A stretch of DNA of 34,966 nucleotides from Bacillota bacterium (GTDB lineage Bacteria; Bacillota; Clostridia; Acetivibrionales; DSM-1351), in assembly GCA_023397905.1 (NCBI GenBank), contig JAEWSZ010000190.1, positions 1 through 34,966 on the forward strand. Reading direction: 5' to 3'. Under the pieces are notes generated by a model. That model was not told where the DNA came from. It saw only the letters and a program-made list of their open reading frames with translations, and did not search any database. Shown here one piece after another: positions 14,701-23,319 of this stretch. How positions within the stretch are numbered: the stretch's first letter is position 1; each line of letters starts with the position of its first letter. The translations under genes and the position numbers were made by a program.

Positions 14701-15786
14701 ATGGAATTAAAAGAAGCGGTAAAAAATCTTCCGAAACAGCCGGGCATATATCTAATGAAGGATAAAGCGGACAACATTATTTATGTGGGAAAGGCTAAAA
14801 ATTTAAAGGCAAGGGTCTCTCAATATTTTCAGAAAAATAAAAACAATTCGTCAAAGGTCAATGAGATGGTGGCACAGATCCATTCTTTCGAATATATTTG
14901 CTTGGATACCGAGCTGGAGGCATTTTTGCTGGAATGTGAGACCATAAAAAAGTTAAAGCCCCGGTACAACAGCCTTTTAAAGAATTATAAAAATTACAGG
15001 TATATAAAGCTGACGGCAAAAGAAGAATATCCCGGGCTTTCAATGACAACCGGCTCACGGAAGGACGGAAATTTATATTATGGGCCTTTTACAAACCGCG
15101 GAGCTGTTGAAAATGCCATTCAATTCGTAAAAGACAGCTATCTCATAAGGAAATGCGGCGGACCGGCTGTGAAAAAGGGTTCTTCCGGCTGTCTGAATTT
15201 TCATCTGGGGACCTGTCTGGGGCCATGTACCGGAAAAGAGGTACGGGAGGAGTATGGCAGCGAGATCAAAAGGATAGTCCGGCTGCTTGACGGCAAAGAC
15301 CGAGAAACCATAAAAGAGCTGCAGGTTCAAATGAGATCGGCCGCGGACAGCCTGGATTTTGAAAAAGCGGCATCATTGCGGGACCAGCTGCTGGGGATCC
15401 GTCATATTCTGAATAAACAAAAGATCATAAAAATATCTTCCTACGGGAGAAATATCCTGGCAATTGAGAAATACGGAGAGAATGCGGTCAAATTGTTTCT
15501 CATAAAGGGCAACAGGCTTTTGAACATGGAATTGCTGAAGATTACCCAGTATGATGAAAATTCGCTGAAGGAAAAGCTTGAAAACCTCATAACAGATTCC
15601 TTCAAATTGACTAAAAATTCTGGAGTACATATATTGAGCCAGGAGGATATTGACGAGGCTCAGATCATATATTCATATCTTAAGAATAAAAACAACGGGA
15701 TCAGGAGCGTTAAGATCCCCATGTCGAGAATCGATTCGCCGGACTGTGTGAAAATTGCGGCGGAAATCAGAAATGCGGGAATGTAG
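14701..15786 (+). CDS. GIY-YIG nuclease, UvrC-like but lacking the C-terminal half
   Basis: A 361-residue protein, against about 600 for UvrC. The GIY-YIG domain (residues 10-95) is intact: GIY at 15-17, YVG at 28-30, R38, and ELEAFLLECETIKKLKPRYN. It is followed by the YYGPF segment, a Cys-containing stretch (CGG...CLNFHLGTCLGPC) and a UVR domain (LDFEKAASLRDQL). The RNase-H-like nuclease and helix-hairpin-helix domains that make the 5' incision in UvrC are missing. The protein ends after the next alpha/beta region without a neighbouring continuation. It may cut near DNA lesions or act as an accessory to UvrAB, like the shorter Cho protein. It begins at ATG with GGAGG upstream. Confidence 0.85.
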   Translation: MELKEAVKNLPKQPGIYLMKDKADNIIYVGKAKNLKARVSQYFQKNKNNSSKVNEMVAQIHSFEYICLDTELEAFLLECETIKKLKPRYNSLLKNYKNYRYIKLTAKEEYPGLSMTTGSRKDGNLYYGPFTNRGAVENAIQFVKDSYLIRKCGGPAVKKGSSGCLNFHLGTCLGPCTGKEVREEYGSEIKRIVRLLDGKDRETIKELQVQMRSAADSLDFEKAASLRDQLLGIRHILNKQKIIKISSYGRNILAIEKYGENAVKLFLIKGNRLLNMELLKITQYDENSLKEKLENLITDSFKLTKNSGVHILSQEDIDEAQIIYSYLKNKNNGIRSVKIPMSRIDSPDCVKIAAEIRNAGM

Positions 15787-15929
15787 CAGAAGCGACGGTC
15801 AGTCCTGTGTTTAGAATCTTTTTCATAATTTAAGGAATAATAATCCTGAATACTATTTACGCAAAACCAACAGGCTATTCTATTATATGCAATAACTATT
15901 TGCAAAATCTGATTATGGAGAAGATGAAT

Positions 15930-17447
15930 ATGGAAAGAACACATAAAGGTCTGTCGCCGTGGCAATTGACCATGATGGCATTGGGCACCGTAATCGGAGG
16001 GTCCTTTTTTCTGGGCTCGGCGGTGGCCATTCATGCCGCGGGACCTTCCATAATAATATCCTATGTGTTGGGAGGCGTGCTGGTTTATTTCATCCTGTTC
16101 GCGCTGTCGGAAATGACGGTGGCAAATCCTGACTCGGGCTCCTTCCGCACATTTGCGGCACAGGCTTTCGGACCGGGCATGGGCTTTGTGGTGGGGTGGG
16201 TGTACTGGACGGGAATGGTTCTGGCAATGTCCAGTGAAGCGACGGCCGTATCCATATTGCTGAGGAACTGGTTCCCGGGTATATCCTTATCCCTGCTGGG
16301 AAGCATTATCATTGCGGGCGTCACACTGCTGAACCTGCTGGGCGCCGACAAGCTCAGCAAGCTGGAAAGCGGTCTTGCGGCAGTAAAGCTGCTGGCAATA
16401 GTTTCTTTTATAATTCTGGGGATACTGCTGATTGCCGGGGTGATTCCGGGAAGGACATCTGTGGGCGCCGGAGAGTTGGCACGGGAATCCCTGGCGCCGG
16501 GAGGGCTCAGGGGAATAGCGGGCAGCATGCTGATCGTAATGTTTGCCTATGCTGGTTTCGAGATCATCGGACTGGCCGCCTCGGAGACGGACAATCCCAG
16601 AAGGACGGTTCCCAGGGCAATTATGTACACTGTTTTAAGCCTTGTGGCTTTTTATATAATCTCTGTGGCCATACTTCTTCCGCTGATTCCCACAGCCCTG
16701 CTCAATGAAAGCGTGAGCCCCATGGTAGCCGCTCTGGACAGGTGGGGAATAACCTGGGCGGGAACCGCTATCAACCTGGTATTGATCACGGCCATACTTT
16801 CGACAATGCTGGCGGCCATGTTCGGCATCGGCAGGATGATGCGCTCTCTGGCGGACGAGGGGCATGCTCCCAAATGGCTGAAGGACAGCAGGAATGTACC
16901 GTACAGGGGAATACTATTTTCAGGGCTGTCCATGCTTGCAGGTCTCGGGGCGGGTATGCTGCTGCCGAGAGTTTACCTGTTTCTGGTGAGTTCCGGAGGC
17001 TTTGCGCTTTTGTTTACCTATGCGGTGATCATGGCAACTCATATCCGTTTCAGGAGCAGAAACGGCTGCCCGCCGGAAGGAAAGTGCCAGATGCCGGGGT
17101 TTCCGTACACTTCGTGGATCGCTCTGTTAAGTATTGTAATAATTATTTTCAGCATGCCGTTTATTCCGGGGCAGGGCACGGGCCTCATGGCGGGACTGAT
17201 AATGATTGCCGCGTACTCGGTCATATATATGGCTGTCAAAACGACTTCCGACCGTGGAAGGGGAAGGGCTATTCACGCCGGAAGCGGAAGCGGCCTGAAA
17301 GCCGGATTATCCACCGAAGTCTCAAAAGAACTCACGGGGGACATCAAAAGCGGTGACAATGGCAGCGGTGACAACGGCAATGGAAGTGACGGCAACAATG
17401 AAAGCGGCGGGAAAAAGGAAGAGGAGAATACCGGAGACAGGAAATAA
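15930..17447 (+). CDS. APC-superfamily amino acid permease with hydrophilic C-terminal tail
   Basis: A 505-residue transporter with about 12 membrane segments. The N-terminal LSPWQLTMMALGTVIGGSFFLGSAVAI is the signature first helix of amino acid/polyamine permeases, with the broken-helix GTVIGGSFF. FAYAGFEIIGLAASETDNPRRTVPRAI is the conserved segment after TM6. Substrates are amino acids or amines taken up with a cation. The ATG at 15930 is chosen because GGAGAAG lies 6 nt before it, although upstream in-frame starts exist. The last 60 residues are Gly/Asn/Asp/Glu-rich and unusual for the family. It is followed by the lipoprotein gene after 159 nt. Confidence 0.88.
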   Translation: MERTHKGLSPWQLTMMALGTVIGGSFFLGSAVAIHAAGPSIIISYVLGGVLVYFILFALSEMTVANPDSGSFRTFAAQAFGPGMGFVVGWVYWTGMVLAMSSEATAVSILLRNWFPGISLSLLGSIIIAGVTLLNLLGADKLSKLESGLAAVKLLAIVSFIILGILLIAGVIPGRTSVGAGELARESLAPGGLRGIAGSMLIVMFAYAGFEIIGLAASETDNPRRTVPRAIMYTVLSLVAFYIISVAILLPLIPTALLNESVSPMVAALDRWGITWAGTAINLVLITAILSTMLAAMFGIGRMMRSLADEGHAPKWLKDSRNVPYRGILFSGLSMLAGLGAGMLLPRVYLFLVSSGGFALLFTYAVIMATHIRFRSRNGCPPEGKCQMPGFPYTSWIALLSIVIIIFSMPFIPGQGTGLMAGLIMIAAYSVIYMAVKTTSDRGRGRAIHAGSGSGLKAGLSTEVSKELTGDIKSGDNGSGDNGNGSDGNNESGGKKEEENTGDRK

Positions 17448-17606
17448 AACCGGGAATAAAATGACTTGGCCCAAGGGTTATACGCCGATACGCACTTTTA
17501 ATTTTTTAAAAGAAGCGTTTACGGAACAGAAAATACATTGCCGCCGTCTATTAATACTGTGATCATATTGAATAATGCGTTAATGCAGTGATTTTTGGAG
17601 GAGTTT

Positions 17607-18320
17607 ATGAAAAAATCGATAATTTGTCTTATAGCAATAGTATTTGTAGCGGCCGGTATAACGGCCTGCGCCGGTAAGACGGGGCAGAAGATCTCACAGG
17701 ATACGGTTAACGGCACGGTGGTGCAAGACGTATCAAAGGATACGGACAGCGGAAATGCACAGCAGTCAGGCGTGCAGGAAACCGGAGCCGCCGGCGGCAC
17801 AACAGTACAAAGCGCCGGAGCTAAAACAGTTCAGCAGTCAAATCCACAGCAGGAGCAGGGTGCGGAAGCTGACGGACAGAAGGAGGATCAGGCCGTATCG
17901 GCAGAGAATAAATCCATAGTATATAAAAATACTCAATTTGGTTTTGAATTTACGCTTCCTGGCAGCTGGAAAAATTATAAGATCATTTCAGACAAGTGGG
18001 AAGGCAGATCGCTTAGTGAAGGCGAGAACGACAAGGTGGTCGAAACAGGTCCGCAGATATCCATACGGCATCCGGAATGGACTTCCGAGAACCCTAGACA
18101 GGACATCCCCATAATGGTATTCACCCTTAAACAGTGGGATTCGATGGCTGGCGGCGGATTCCATATAGGGGCGGCGCCCATGGATCCCAGCGAGCTGGGC
18201 AGGAACAACAAATATGTTTTCGCCTTGCCGGCAAGGTACAATTACGCATTTCCAACCGGCTTCGAGGAAGTGGAAAAAATATTGCAGGGCAACGCGCTCA
18301 AGCCCGTTGAGGTTAAGTGA
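17607..18320 (+). CDS. Lipoprotein with PsbP-like C-terminal domain
   Basis: A 237-residue protein. It begins with a lipoprotein signal, KKSIICLIAIVFVAAGITAC, with lipobox ITAC and lipidated Cys21, so it should be anchored outside the membrane. Residues 22-100 are a Gln/Gly/Ala-rich linker. From about residue 105, SIVYKNTQFGFEFTLPGSWKNY opens a domain of the kind found in many clostridial lipoproteins that resemble PsbP/Mog1 folds. The function is unknown. The ATG at 17607-17609 follows GGAGGAG with ideal spacing, whereas the in-frame TTG at 17595 overlaps that site. Confidence 0.8.
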   Translation: MKKSIICLIAIVFVAAGITACAGKTGQKISQDTVNGTVVQDVSKDTDSGNAQQSGVQETGAAGGTTVQSAGAKTVQQSNPQQEQGAEADGQKEDQAVSAENKSIVYKNTQFGFEFTLPGSWKNYKIISDKWEGRSLSEGENDKVVETGPQISIRHPEWTSENPRQDIPIMVFTLKQWDSMAGGGFHIGAAPMDPSELGRNNKYVFALPARYNYAFPTGFEEVEKILQGNALKPVEVK

Positions 18321-18822
18321 GGCTGCTATTTCACTGGTAGCTGCCATTGAAGCCTACAAATGGTAGGTGAAAAAGAATGTTAAAAATAAACGGAATTCAA
18401 TACAGGTGAAAAATTTGATCTTTACTGGTCCGCAAGAACAAATTATATCAATGGGAAGCACGGAAAAGGTATATCGTGCATCAATAAATGCGCGCATTGT
18501 AGGATTTGATTTTAGCTGTTGGCGAAGAATTGGTATTTTAGCTGTAAAACAGACAGGATGTCTGTTTTAGCGAACTATGAAGCCACGGATGGTGAATGTG
18601 AGCGACAGTTAAAATGCCAAAACTGAGCCATTACAGATAATTCAAATACTACACTAAGCGAAATTATTGATACACGGTGTACCGTGTGCTTCACATTGGC
18701 TGTAGATTAATATGGGAGGACCGGCATAATCAAAATTTCTCACATATGTTGAATTCACTTTATTCAACAACACTCCTTTTTGACGGGCCATGCTAATGCT
18801 GAAATAAAAAGTACACAAAAAA
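18321..18822. other. Gene-poor AT-rich stretch with hairpins, no recognised gene
   Basis: No convincing protein is encoded here. Visible structure includes a CCTAC/GTAGG hairpin in TTGAAGCCTACAAATGG (from 18347) and a related TGAAGCCACGGATGGTG at about 18577. There is also a strong hairpin TAAAACAGACA/TGTCTGTTTTA around GGA (about 18543-18568) and a palindrome ACACGGT/ACCGTGT (18672-18687). The TGAAGCC-stem pattern faintly resembles the right ends of IS200/IS605-type elements, but no transposase or tnpB remnant is visible. Confidence 0.4.
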
Positions 18823-18908
18823 TAGTTGCTGACGCAACTATTTTTTTGTATATTTTTAGTTGCACGTGCAACTAATTTTTTATACAATGATAGTTGCGTT
18901 TTCAACTA
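18823..18908. promoter_or_regulatory. Three palindromic operators, 34 bp apart, upstream of the MarR gene
   Basis: TAGTTGCTGACGCAACTA (18823-18840), TAGTTGCACGTGCAACTA (18857-18874) and TAGTTGCGTTTTCAACTA (18891-18908) share TAGTTGC/GCAACTA arms and start exactly 34 bp apart. The third has one imperfect arm. Box 2 covers the -35 element and box 3 the expected transcription start, as for MarR autorepression. Box 1, flanked by A- and T-runs, could also fold as a terminator. Confidence 0.8.
18860..18888 (+). promoter_or_regulatory. Promoter of the marR-MFS operon
   Basis: TTGCAC (18860-18865), a 17-bp spacer and TACAAT (18883-18888), overlapping the second MarR-type palindrome. Confidence 0.6.
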
Positions 18909-18980
18909 ATTATGAATATGCAAATTCAAGCAGGTTAAAAACATTGCCGGAGATTCCGGCTGGCACGAGGGGAGGAGCGC

Positions 18981-19418
18981 ATGAATAATGAGAGCCATTC
19001 CATAGGACGGTGGATTTCTATTTTATACAGATACAGGCAGAGCTATATCAACAGAAAACTGGAAAGCTATGATATAGGAAGCGGACAGTATATTATTCTC
19101 CTGACCCTGTATAAGACCGGAACCCAAAGACAGGAGAACCTTTCGGATTTTTTGAAAATCGATAAGGGCTGTATTGCCAAATCCATAAAGAAGCTGGAAG
19201 AGGAAGGGTATGTGGAAAGAACCGTTGATGCAGAGGATAAAAGGGCTTACAAGGTATTGCTTACTCAAAAGGCCCTGGATTTTATGCCGGTAATACTGGA
19301 TATCGTAAAAAGCTGGGAGGATATTATGACCTCGGTCCTTGCAGAGGATGAAATTAAAATACTGGATAATTTGCTGCAAAAAATGGCACAAAAGGTTTTT
19401 GATACTAAAACAAAATAG
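18981..19418 (+). CDS. MarR-family transcriptional regulator
   Basis: A 145-residue winged-helix protein. GSGQYIILLTLYKTGTQRQENLSDFLKIDKGCIAKSIKKLEEEGYVERTVDAEDKRAYKVLLT carries the helix-turn-helix and the wing with the conserved D-x-R (DAEDKR) of MarR proteins; the flanking helices would form the dimer. Such proteins usually repress their own operon and release DNA on binding a phenolic or drug-like ligand. Three matching palindromes lie just upstream. GAGGGGAGGAG precedes the ATG. The MFS exporter begins 16 nt after the stop, so regulator and pump form one operon. Confidence 0.93.
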   Translation: MNNESHSIGRWISILYRYRQSYINRKLESYDIGSGQYIILLTLYKTGTQRQENLSDFLKIDKGCIAKSIKKLEEEGYVERTVDAEDKRAYKVLLTQKALDFMPVILDIVKSWEDIMTSVLAEDEIKILDNLLQKMAQKVFDTKTK

Positions 19419-19434
19419 TGAGGCGAATAATTGA

Positions 19435-20889
19435 ATGAAGAAAAAAATCGAATATAAATGGATAGCCTTATCCTGCACGACACTGGGGGCGCTTTTCTCG
19501 GTCCTGAGCGGAAGCACTCTCGTCATAGCGCTGCCGGCGATCATGAAGGACTTGAACGCCAGCATGAATATAATCATGTGGACCGTAATGATCTATATGC
19601 TTGTGCTGACCATCCTTGTTCCCGCAATCGGGAGAATTGCGGACATGATCGGAAGAAAAAAGCTTTATATAAGCGGATTTATCGTTTTTACCATCGGCTC
19701 CGTGCTATGCGGGCTTTCAGAAACAGGCTGGCAGCTGCTGATGTTCAGGTTCGTCCAGTCCATAGGCGGTTCACTGCTGGTTGCAAACAGTACTCCTATC
19801 GTAGCTGACGCATTTCCCAAAAACGAACTGGGTAAGGCCATGGGCATTAACGGTATGGTAATAAGCGTTGCATCCGTTATCGGGCCAATTCTGGGCGGAT
19901 TATTTATAAATATCGGCTGGAGATATATTTTTTATATAAATATCCCAATCGGAATATTGGGAACGGTCTGGGCTGCGGTTCAGCTCAAGGAGCTGGATGT
20001 GCTGCCTGAAAAGCAGAAATTTGACTGGGGAGGAACGGTTACATTTACCATCGGTATGACCGCCCTGCTGCTGGCGCTGACCTTCGGGGCTTTTGTGGGC
20101 TGGACAGGAATTCTCATAATAGTTCTTTTTGCCGCTGCCGTGCTGTTCCTTGGATTGTTTTTGTATGTGGAAAACAGGGTTGCACAGCCTATGATAGACC
20201 TTCAGCTCTTTAAGTCAAGGATACTTGCCTTTGCTTTCAGCAGCAACCTTTTAAATGGTGTCGCCCGCGGCGCCATAACCTTTCTGCTGGTATTCTATTT
20301 CCAGGGGATAAAAAGCATTGACCCTGTTATAGCGGGGATACTGCTTGCGCCCTTCGCCGTATCCATGATGATAGTGGCCCCTGTCAGCGGCTGGCTTTCA
20401 GACAGAATAGGCTCAAGGGAATTGAGCTCCATAGGTCTTTTTATCTCAGCTGTGGGATTGCTGGGGCTGGTGAGGATATCCGAACACTCGTCTCTGGTGG
20501 AATTAAGCGTGTGGATGTTTATATCGGGACTGGGTTCGGGAATGTTCTTTTCACCCAACACAAGCGCCATCATGGGCGCAGTGCCGGTGGAAAGGCGCGG
20601 AATAGCCGCCGGCGTGAGAACAATGATGAACAATGCGGGAAGCGTTATCAGTATTGCTCTGGCCATGGCAATAATTTCGTCAAGTATAGATCCTGTCGCA
20701 TTGCAGGGGCTGTTTACAGGCACTCAGGTGGGTTCCCAGGGAATAGCCGTAGGACATTTCATCTCGGGTCTGAGGACTGCCTTCATCATTTCATTTGTCA
20801 TAAGCGTACTGGCCGCTTTTATATCATTTTTGAGGGGACCGGAGCCCAAGTGGGAGACAAAGGCGGAGCTGCAGGCCAACGAGCAGTAA
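19435..20889 (+). CDS. MFS drug transporter, DHA2 (EmrB/QacA) type
   Basis: A 484-residue protein with about 14 hydrophobic segments, as expected for the 14-TM DHA2 drug:H+ antiporters. LSGSTLVIALPAIMKDLNAS in TM1 is the subfamily motif (usually LDxTIVNVALP). GRIADMIGRKKLYISG is the MFS motif A between TM2 and TM3. MGINGMVISVASVIGPILGGLFI in TM5 is motif C of antiporters. It is probably controlled by the MarR protein encoded directly upstream and likely exports a toxic compound that is also the MarR ligand. A strong terminator follows. Confidence 0.93.
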   Translation: MKKKIEYKWIALSCTTLGALFSVLSGSTLVIALPAIMKDLNASMNIIMWTVMIYMLVLTILVPAIGRIADMIGRKKLYISGFIVFTIGSVLCGLSETGWQLLMFRFVQSIGGSLLVANSTPIVADAFPKNELGKAMGINGMVISVASVIGPILGGLFINIGWRYIFYINIPIGILGTVWAAVQLKELDVLPEKQKFDWGGTVTFTIGMTALLLALTFGAFVGWTGILIIVLFAAAVLFLGLFLYVENRVAQPMIDLQLFKSRILAFAFSSNLLNGVARGAITFLLVFYFQGIKSIDPVIAGILLAPFAVSMMIVAPVSGWLSDRIGSRELSSIGLFISAVGLLGLVRISEHSSLVELSVWMFISGLGSGMFFSPNTSAIMGAVPVERRGIAAGVRTMMNNAGSVISIALAMAIISSSIDPVALQGLFTGTQVGSQGIAVGHFISGLRTAFIISFVISVLAAFISFLRGPEPKWETKAELQANEQ

Positions 20890-20930
20890 ATAAAATAAGT
20901 AATATGCGATTATGGGTTTCAGCCTGTAGG

Positions 20931-20975
20931 CGGAGCATAATTGAACAGTTTTCAGGTTCAACTATGCTCCGTTTT
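20931..20975 (+). terminator. Intrinsic terminator after the MFS gene
   Basis: CGGAGCATAATTGAAC (20931-20946) pairs with GTTCAACTATGCTCCG (20956-20971), with one G-T wobble, followed by TTTT. The left arm starts 41 nt after the MFS stop. Confidence 0.85.
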
Positions 20976-21045
20976 GTCTGTTAAAGCGTAAAATGTTTAT
21001 ATGGAACGGGTAACGGCAAAGTGCGGCCGTGAAACGTTCATAAGT

Positions 21046-23319
21046 TTATTCCACGCCCTTTAAGGAGCTCACCATGTCAATGCGTTTGATCTTGCCCGAG
21101 AACATGAGATTTACCAGTATGGAAAGCAGGAATGTGGCAATTGTGCTGACGACCACTGTGGATACGGTGATCACGCTCATCATGTCAAAGCTGTCGCCCA
21201 TGAAGGAGAGCATGAAATCAATCAGCCATTTGCCGCAGGGTATGCCAAGCAGCAGGCCTGCGACAGTGAGCCAGATGTTCTGGGTCAGGAGCAGCCGGCG
21301 TATCTTTTTCGACTGGAAGCCTATGACCTTCAGCGTGGCAAGCTCCCTCTGGCGCTCAGTAAAGGAGAGCACCCCGAGATTGTACAGCACCACCACAGCC
21401 AGAAGAGCCGCGGCGATTATGAGAATATAGACCATAATATTCATAGCCTCGGTCATGGTGGTATAGCTTTGTGTCAGGTCGTCGGAGGACCATTTGCTTT
21501 CGGCGCCGTCGGGGAGGCTTCCGACTTTCTGTCCGGTGATTATGGAGGTGGGCGAAAAGGTGAAGCCCAGTTTCTCAAAAAATCCTCTGGAAACAGTTAT
21601 CCCCTGCGCTACCGGAGTGCGGTAAACGGTCCCTATGGTGCTTGTCACCCACTTTTCGTCACCATATATGTGCCAGGAGACGGCATCTCCTTTTTTCACG
21701 CCCAGAAGTCCTGCCAGTTTATAGCTTATGGACAGGCCGTCGGAAGGCAGGTCGATGAATTTTCTGTCTGCTCCCGTGGCCTTTATGAGTGTGACATTGT
21801 CCTCAACCATGAGCCCTCCGGTCTTTTTGACACCGTTGGCTTTGACTTCCACGGCGCCTTCCATTAAGGCTTCTCCGTCGACAAGCTTTATAATTGAAGC
21901 GATCTGTTCACCGGTGGCTTTTTCGGATAGGCTCAGTTTGGTTTCGAAACGGTTTATATCACTGTATTGCCAGGTGATAACGTCATCAAGGCTGTCCTGC
22001 GTGCCGAAGGCGCAGACCAGCAGGGCGCTGCAGCCGAGTATTCCGACTACTGCCATCAGGGAACGGAGCTTGCTCCTGAAAATGTCCCTGAGATTCCACT
22101 GGACATTAAAGCCAAGGCCCGCCCAGAAAGAAGTATTTTCAATGGCTTTCCGCTTCATGATTTTCGGGGCCTTCGGCCTCAGCGTCTGAGCGGGGCTGTC
22201 CTTAAGATTGCTCTTGCACGCGAAATAGGTTGCAAGTGTGCACGCGCACACTGTAAGCAGCGCCATTGCAAAAAACATGGGGGACAGGGCCGGTTTCCAT
22301 TCGGGAAGCGTATAAGTGGTCTGCATGGATTTGTAAAACAGCCTGGGGAGTGTGAGCGGACCGATTACCGCTCCCAGCAGCGCTCCTGCAAGGGAAAGCC
22401 AGAATCCATAGGATATATAGTGCATAAATATCTTCTGCTTCTTAAAGCCAAGGGCTTTCAGGGTTCCTATCTGGGTCCGCTGGTTATTTACCATCCTTGT
22501 CATGGTGGTGAGTATGGCCAGCATCGCTATGGCCAGAAAAACGATTGGGAAAACCAGACCCATAGCCCTGTGCTGGCGGATTTCCTCATGAAACATGGAA
22601 TAGCTCTGCAGATTGTCTCTGGAGAGGTAGACGCTGTAATGTCCCTTTAAGGCGGAGCCAATGCTTTCCTCAAAGGCCGGGTCCGCTGAAGTGTCCGTTG
22701 TAACCAGAAGATCCGTATAAACCATATCCACTCCTGCGGGAAAGGCTTTCGCAGGAAGATATGCAAAGCCGAAATTGGCATGGTTGGGCACAATGTCATT
22801 GCCGCCTGTCGCATATACATATTCGGGGCTCAAGACGGTTCCCAGTATTTCTTTTTCAAGAGTTATGCCATGTGCGGCCACGGTTATTTTATCTCCGGTT
22901 TTAAGGCCTCTTGCCTTTGCAAACATATCATCCAGCCAGATACCGTCTTTTTCACCGGAAAATTCTTCACCTGTCACGGTCAGGCACTTTGATATTTCAT
23001 TTTTTTCAACAAAATGCAGGGTGATATCGGGACTGTTATCAAATTGAGCCACGGCGTCCAGCGTCAGACGCCTTTGCACGCCGGTAACGCCGTCCGCCTT
23101 TTTGACAGCCTCCGCATCCTCCCGGGAGAAGCTTTTTCCGTAAATCCATACGTCTGCCAAATTGGTGCCGGTATAAAATTTGTCTGAGGTTTTCTGCAGC
23201 CCCACCCATTCCCCGCCCACTCCGGCAAAGATAAATACGCCCAGAAAGGCCATCAGAAATATGGATATGAACTGGGTCTTGTTGGTTTTCATGTCACGGA
23301 ACATTTTTCTGATCAGCAT
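21046..23319 (-). CDS. ABC transporter permease, FtsX/MacB type with two FtsX domains
   Basis: A 757-residue membrane protein. One N-terminal TM segment (about 18-38) is followed by a large extracytoplasmic domain (40-245). Then come TM segments near 250, 305, 350 and 420, a second ectodomain, and three C-terminal TM segments near 640, 685 and 720. The two FtsX-like permease domains contain the paired motifs TQIGTLKALGFKKQKI and RELATLKVIGFQSKKI. Such proteins move lipids, peptides or antibiotics by extracellular motion rather than through a channel. The ATG at 23319 overlaps the ATPase stop (TGATG), so translation is coupled; an in-frame GTG lies one codon upstream. Confidence 0.9.
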   Translation of the reverse strand: MLIRKMFRDMKTNKTQFISIFLMAFLGVFIFAGVGGEWVGLQKTSDKFYTGTNLADVWIYGKSFSREDAEAVKKADGVTGVQRRLTLDAVAQFDNSPDITLHFVEKNEISKCLTVTGEEFSGEKDGIWLDDMFAKARGLKTGDKITVAAHGITLEKEILGTVLSPEYVYATGGNDIVPNHANFGFAYLPAKAFPAGVDMVYTDLLVTTDTSADPAFEESIGSALKGHYSVYLSRDNLQSYSMFHEEIRQHRAMGLVFPIVFLAIAMLAILTTMTRMVNNQRTQIGTLKALGFKKQKIFMHYISYGFWLSLAGALLGAVIGPLTLPRLFYKSMQTTYTLPEWKPALSPMFFAMALLTVCACTLATYFACKSNLKDSPAQTLRPKAPKIMKRKAIENTSFWAGLGFNVQWNLRDIFRSKLRSLMAVVGILGCSALLVCAFGTQDSLDDVITWQYSDINRFETKLSLSEKATGEQIASIIKLVDGEALMEGAVEVKANGVKKTGGLMVEDNVTLIKATGADRKFIDLPSDGLSISYKLAGLLGVKKGDAVSWHIYGDEKWVTSTIGTVYRTPVAQGITVSRGFFEKLGFTFSPTSIITGQKVGSLPDGAESKWSSDDLTQSYTTMTEAMNIMVYILIIAAALLAVVVLYNLGVLSFTERQRELATLKVIGFQSKKIRRLLLTQNIWLTVAGLLLGIPCGKWLIDFMLSFMGDSFDMMSVITVSTVVVSTIATFLLSILVNLMFSGKIKRIDMVSSLKGVE

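Noticed and set aside
18367..18570. A 67-residue open frame starting with GTG
   Set aside because: It has no ribosome binding site and no recognisable domain, and its end is formed by the arms of a strong hairpin. Treated as noncoding.
18654..18905. An 83-residue minus-strand frame
   Set aside because: It runs through the MarR operator palindromes and promoter and has no family resemblance or ribosome binding site.
18823..18908. Possible miniature CRISPR array (three 18-bp repeats with 16-bp gaps)
   Set aside because: The repeats are palindromic, too short, have AT-rich non-unique gaps, overlap a promoter, and sit before a MarR gene. No cas gene is present.
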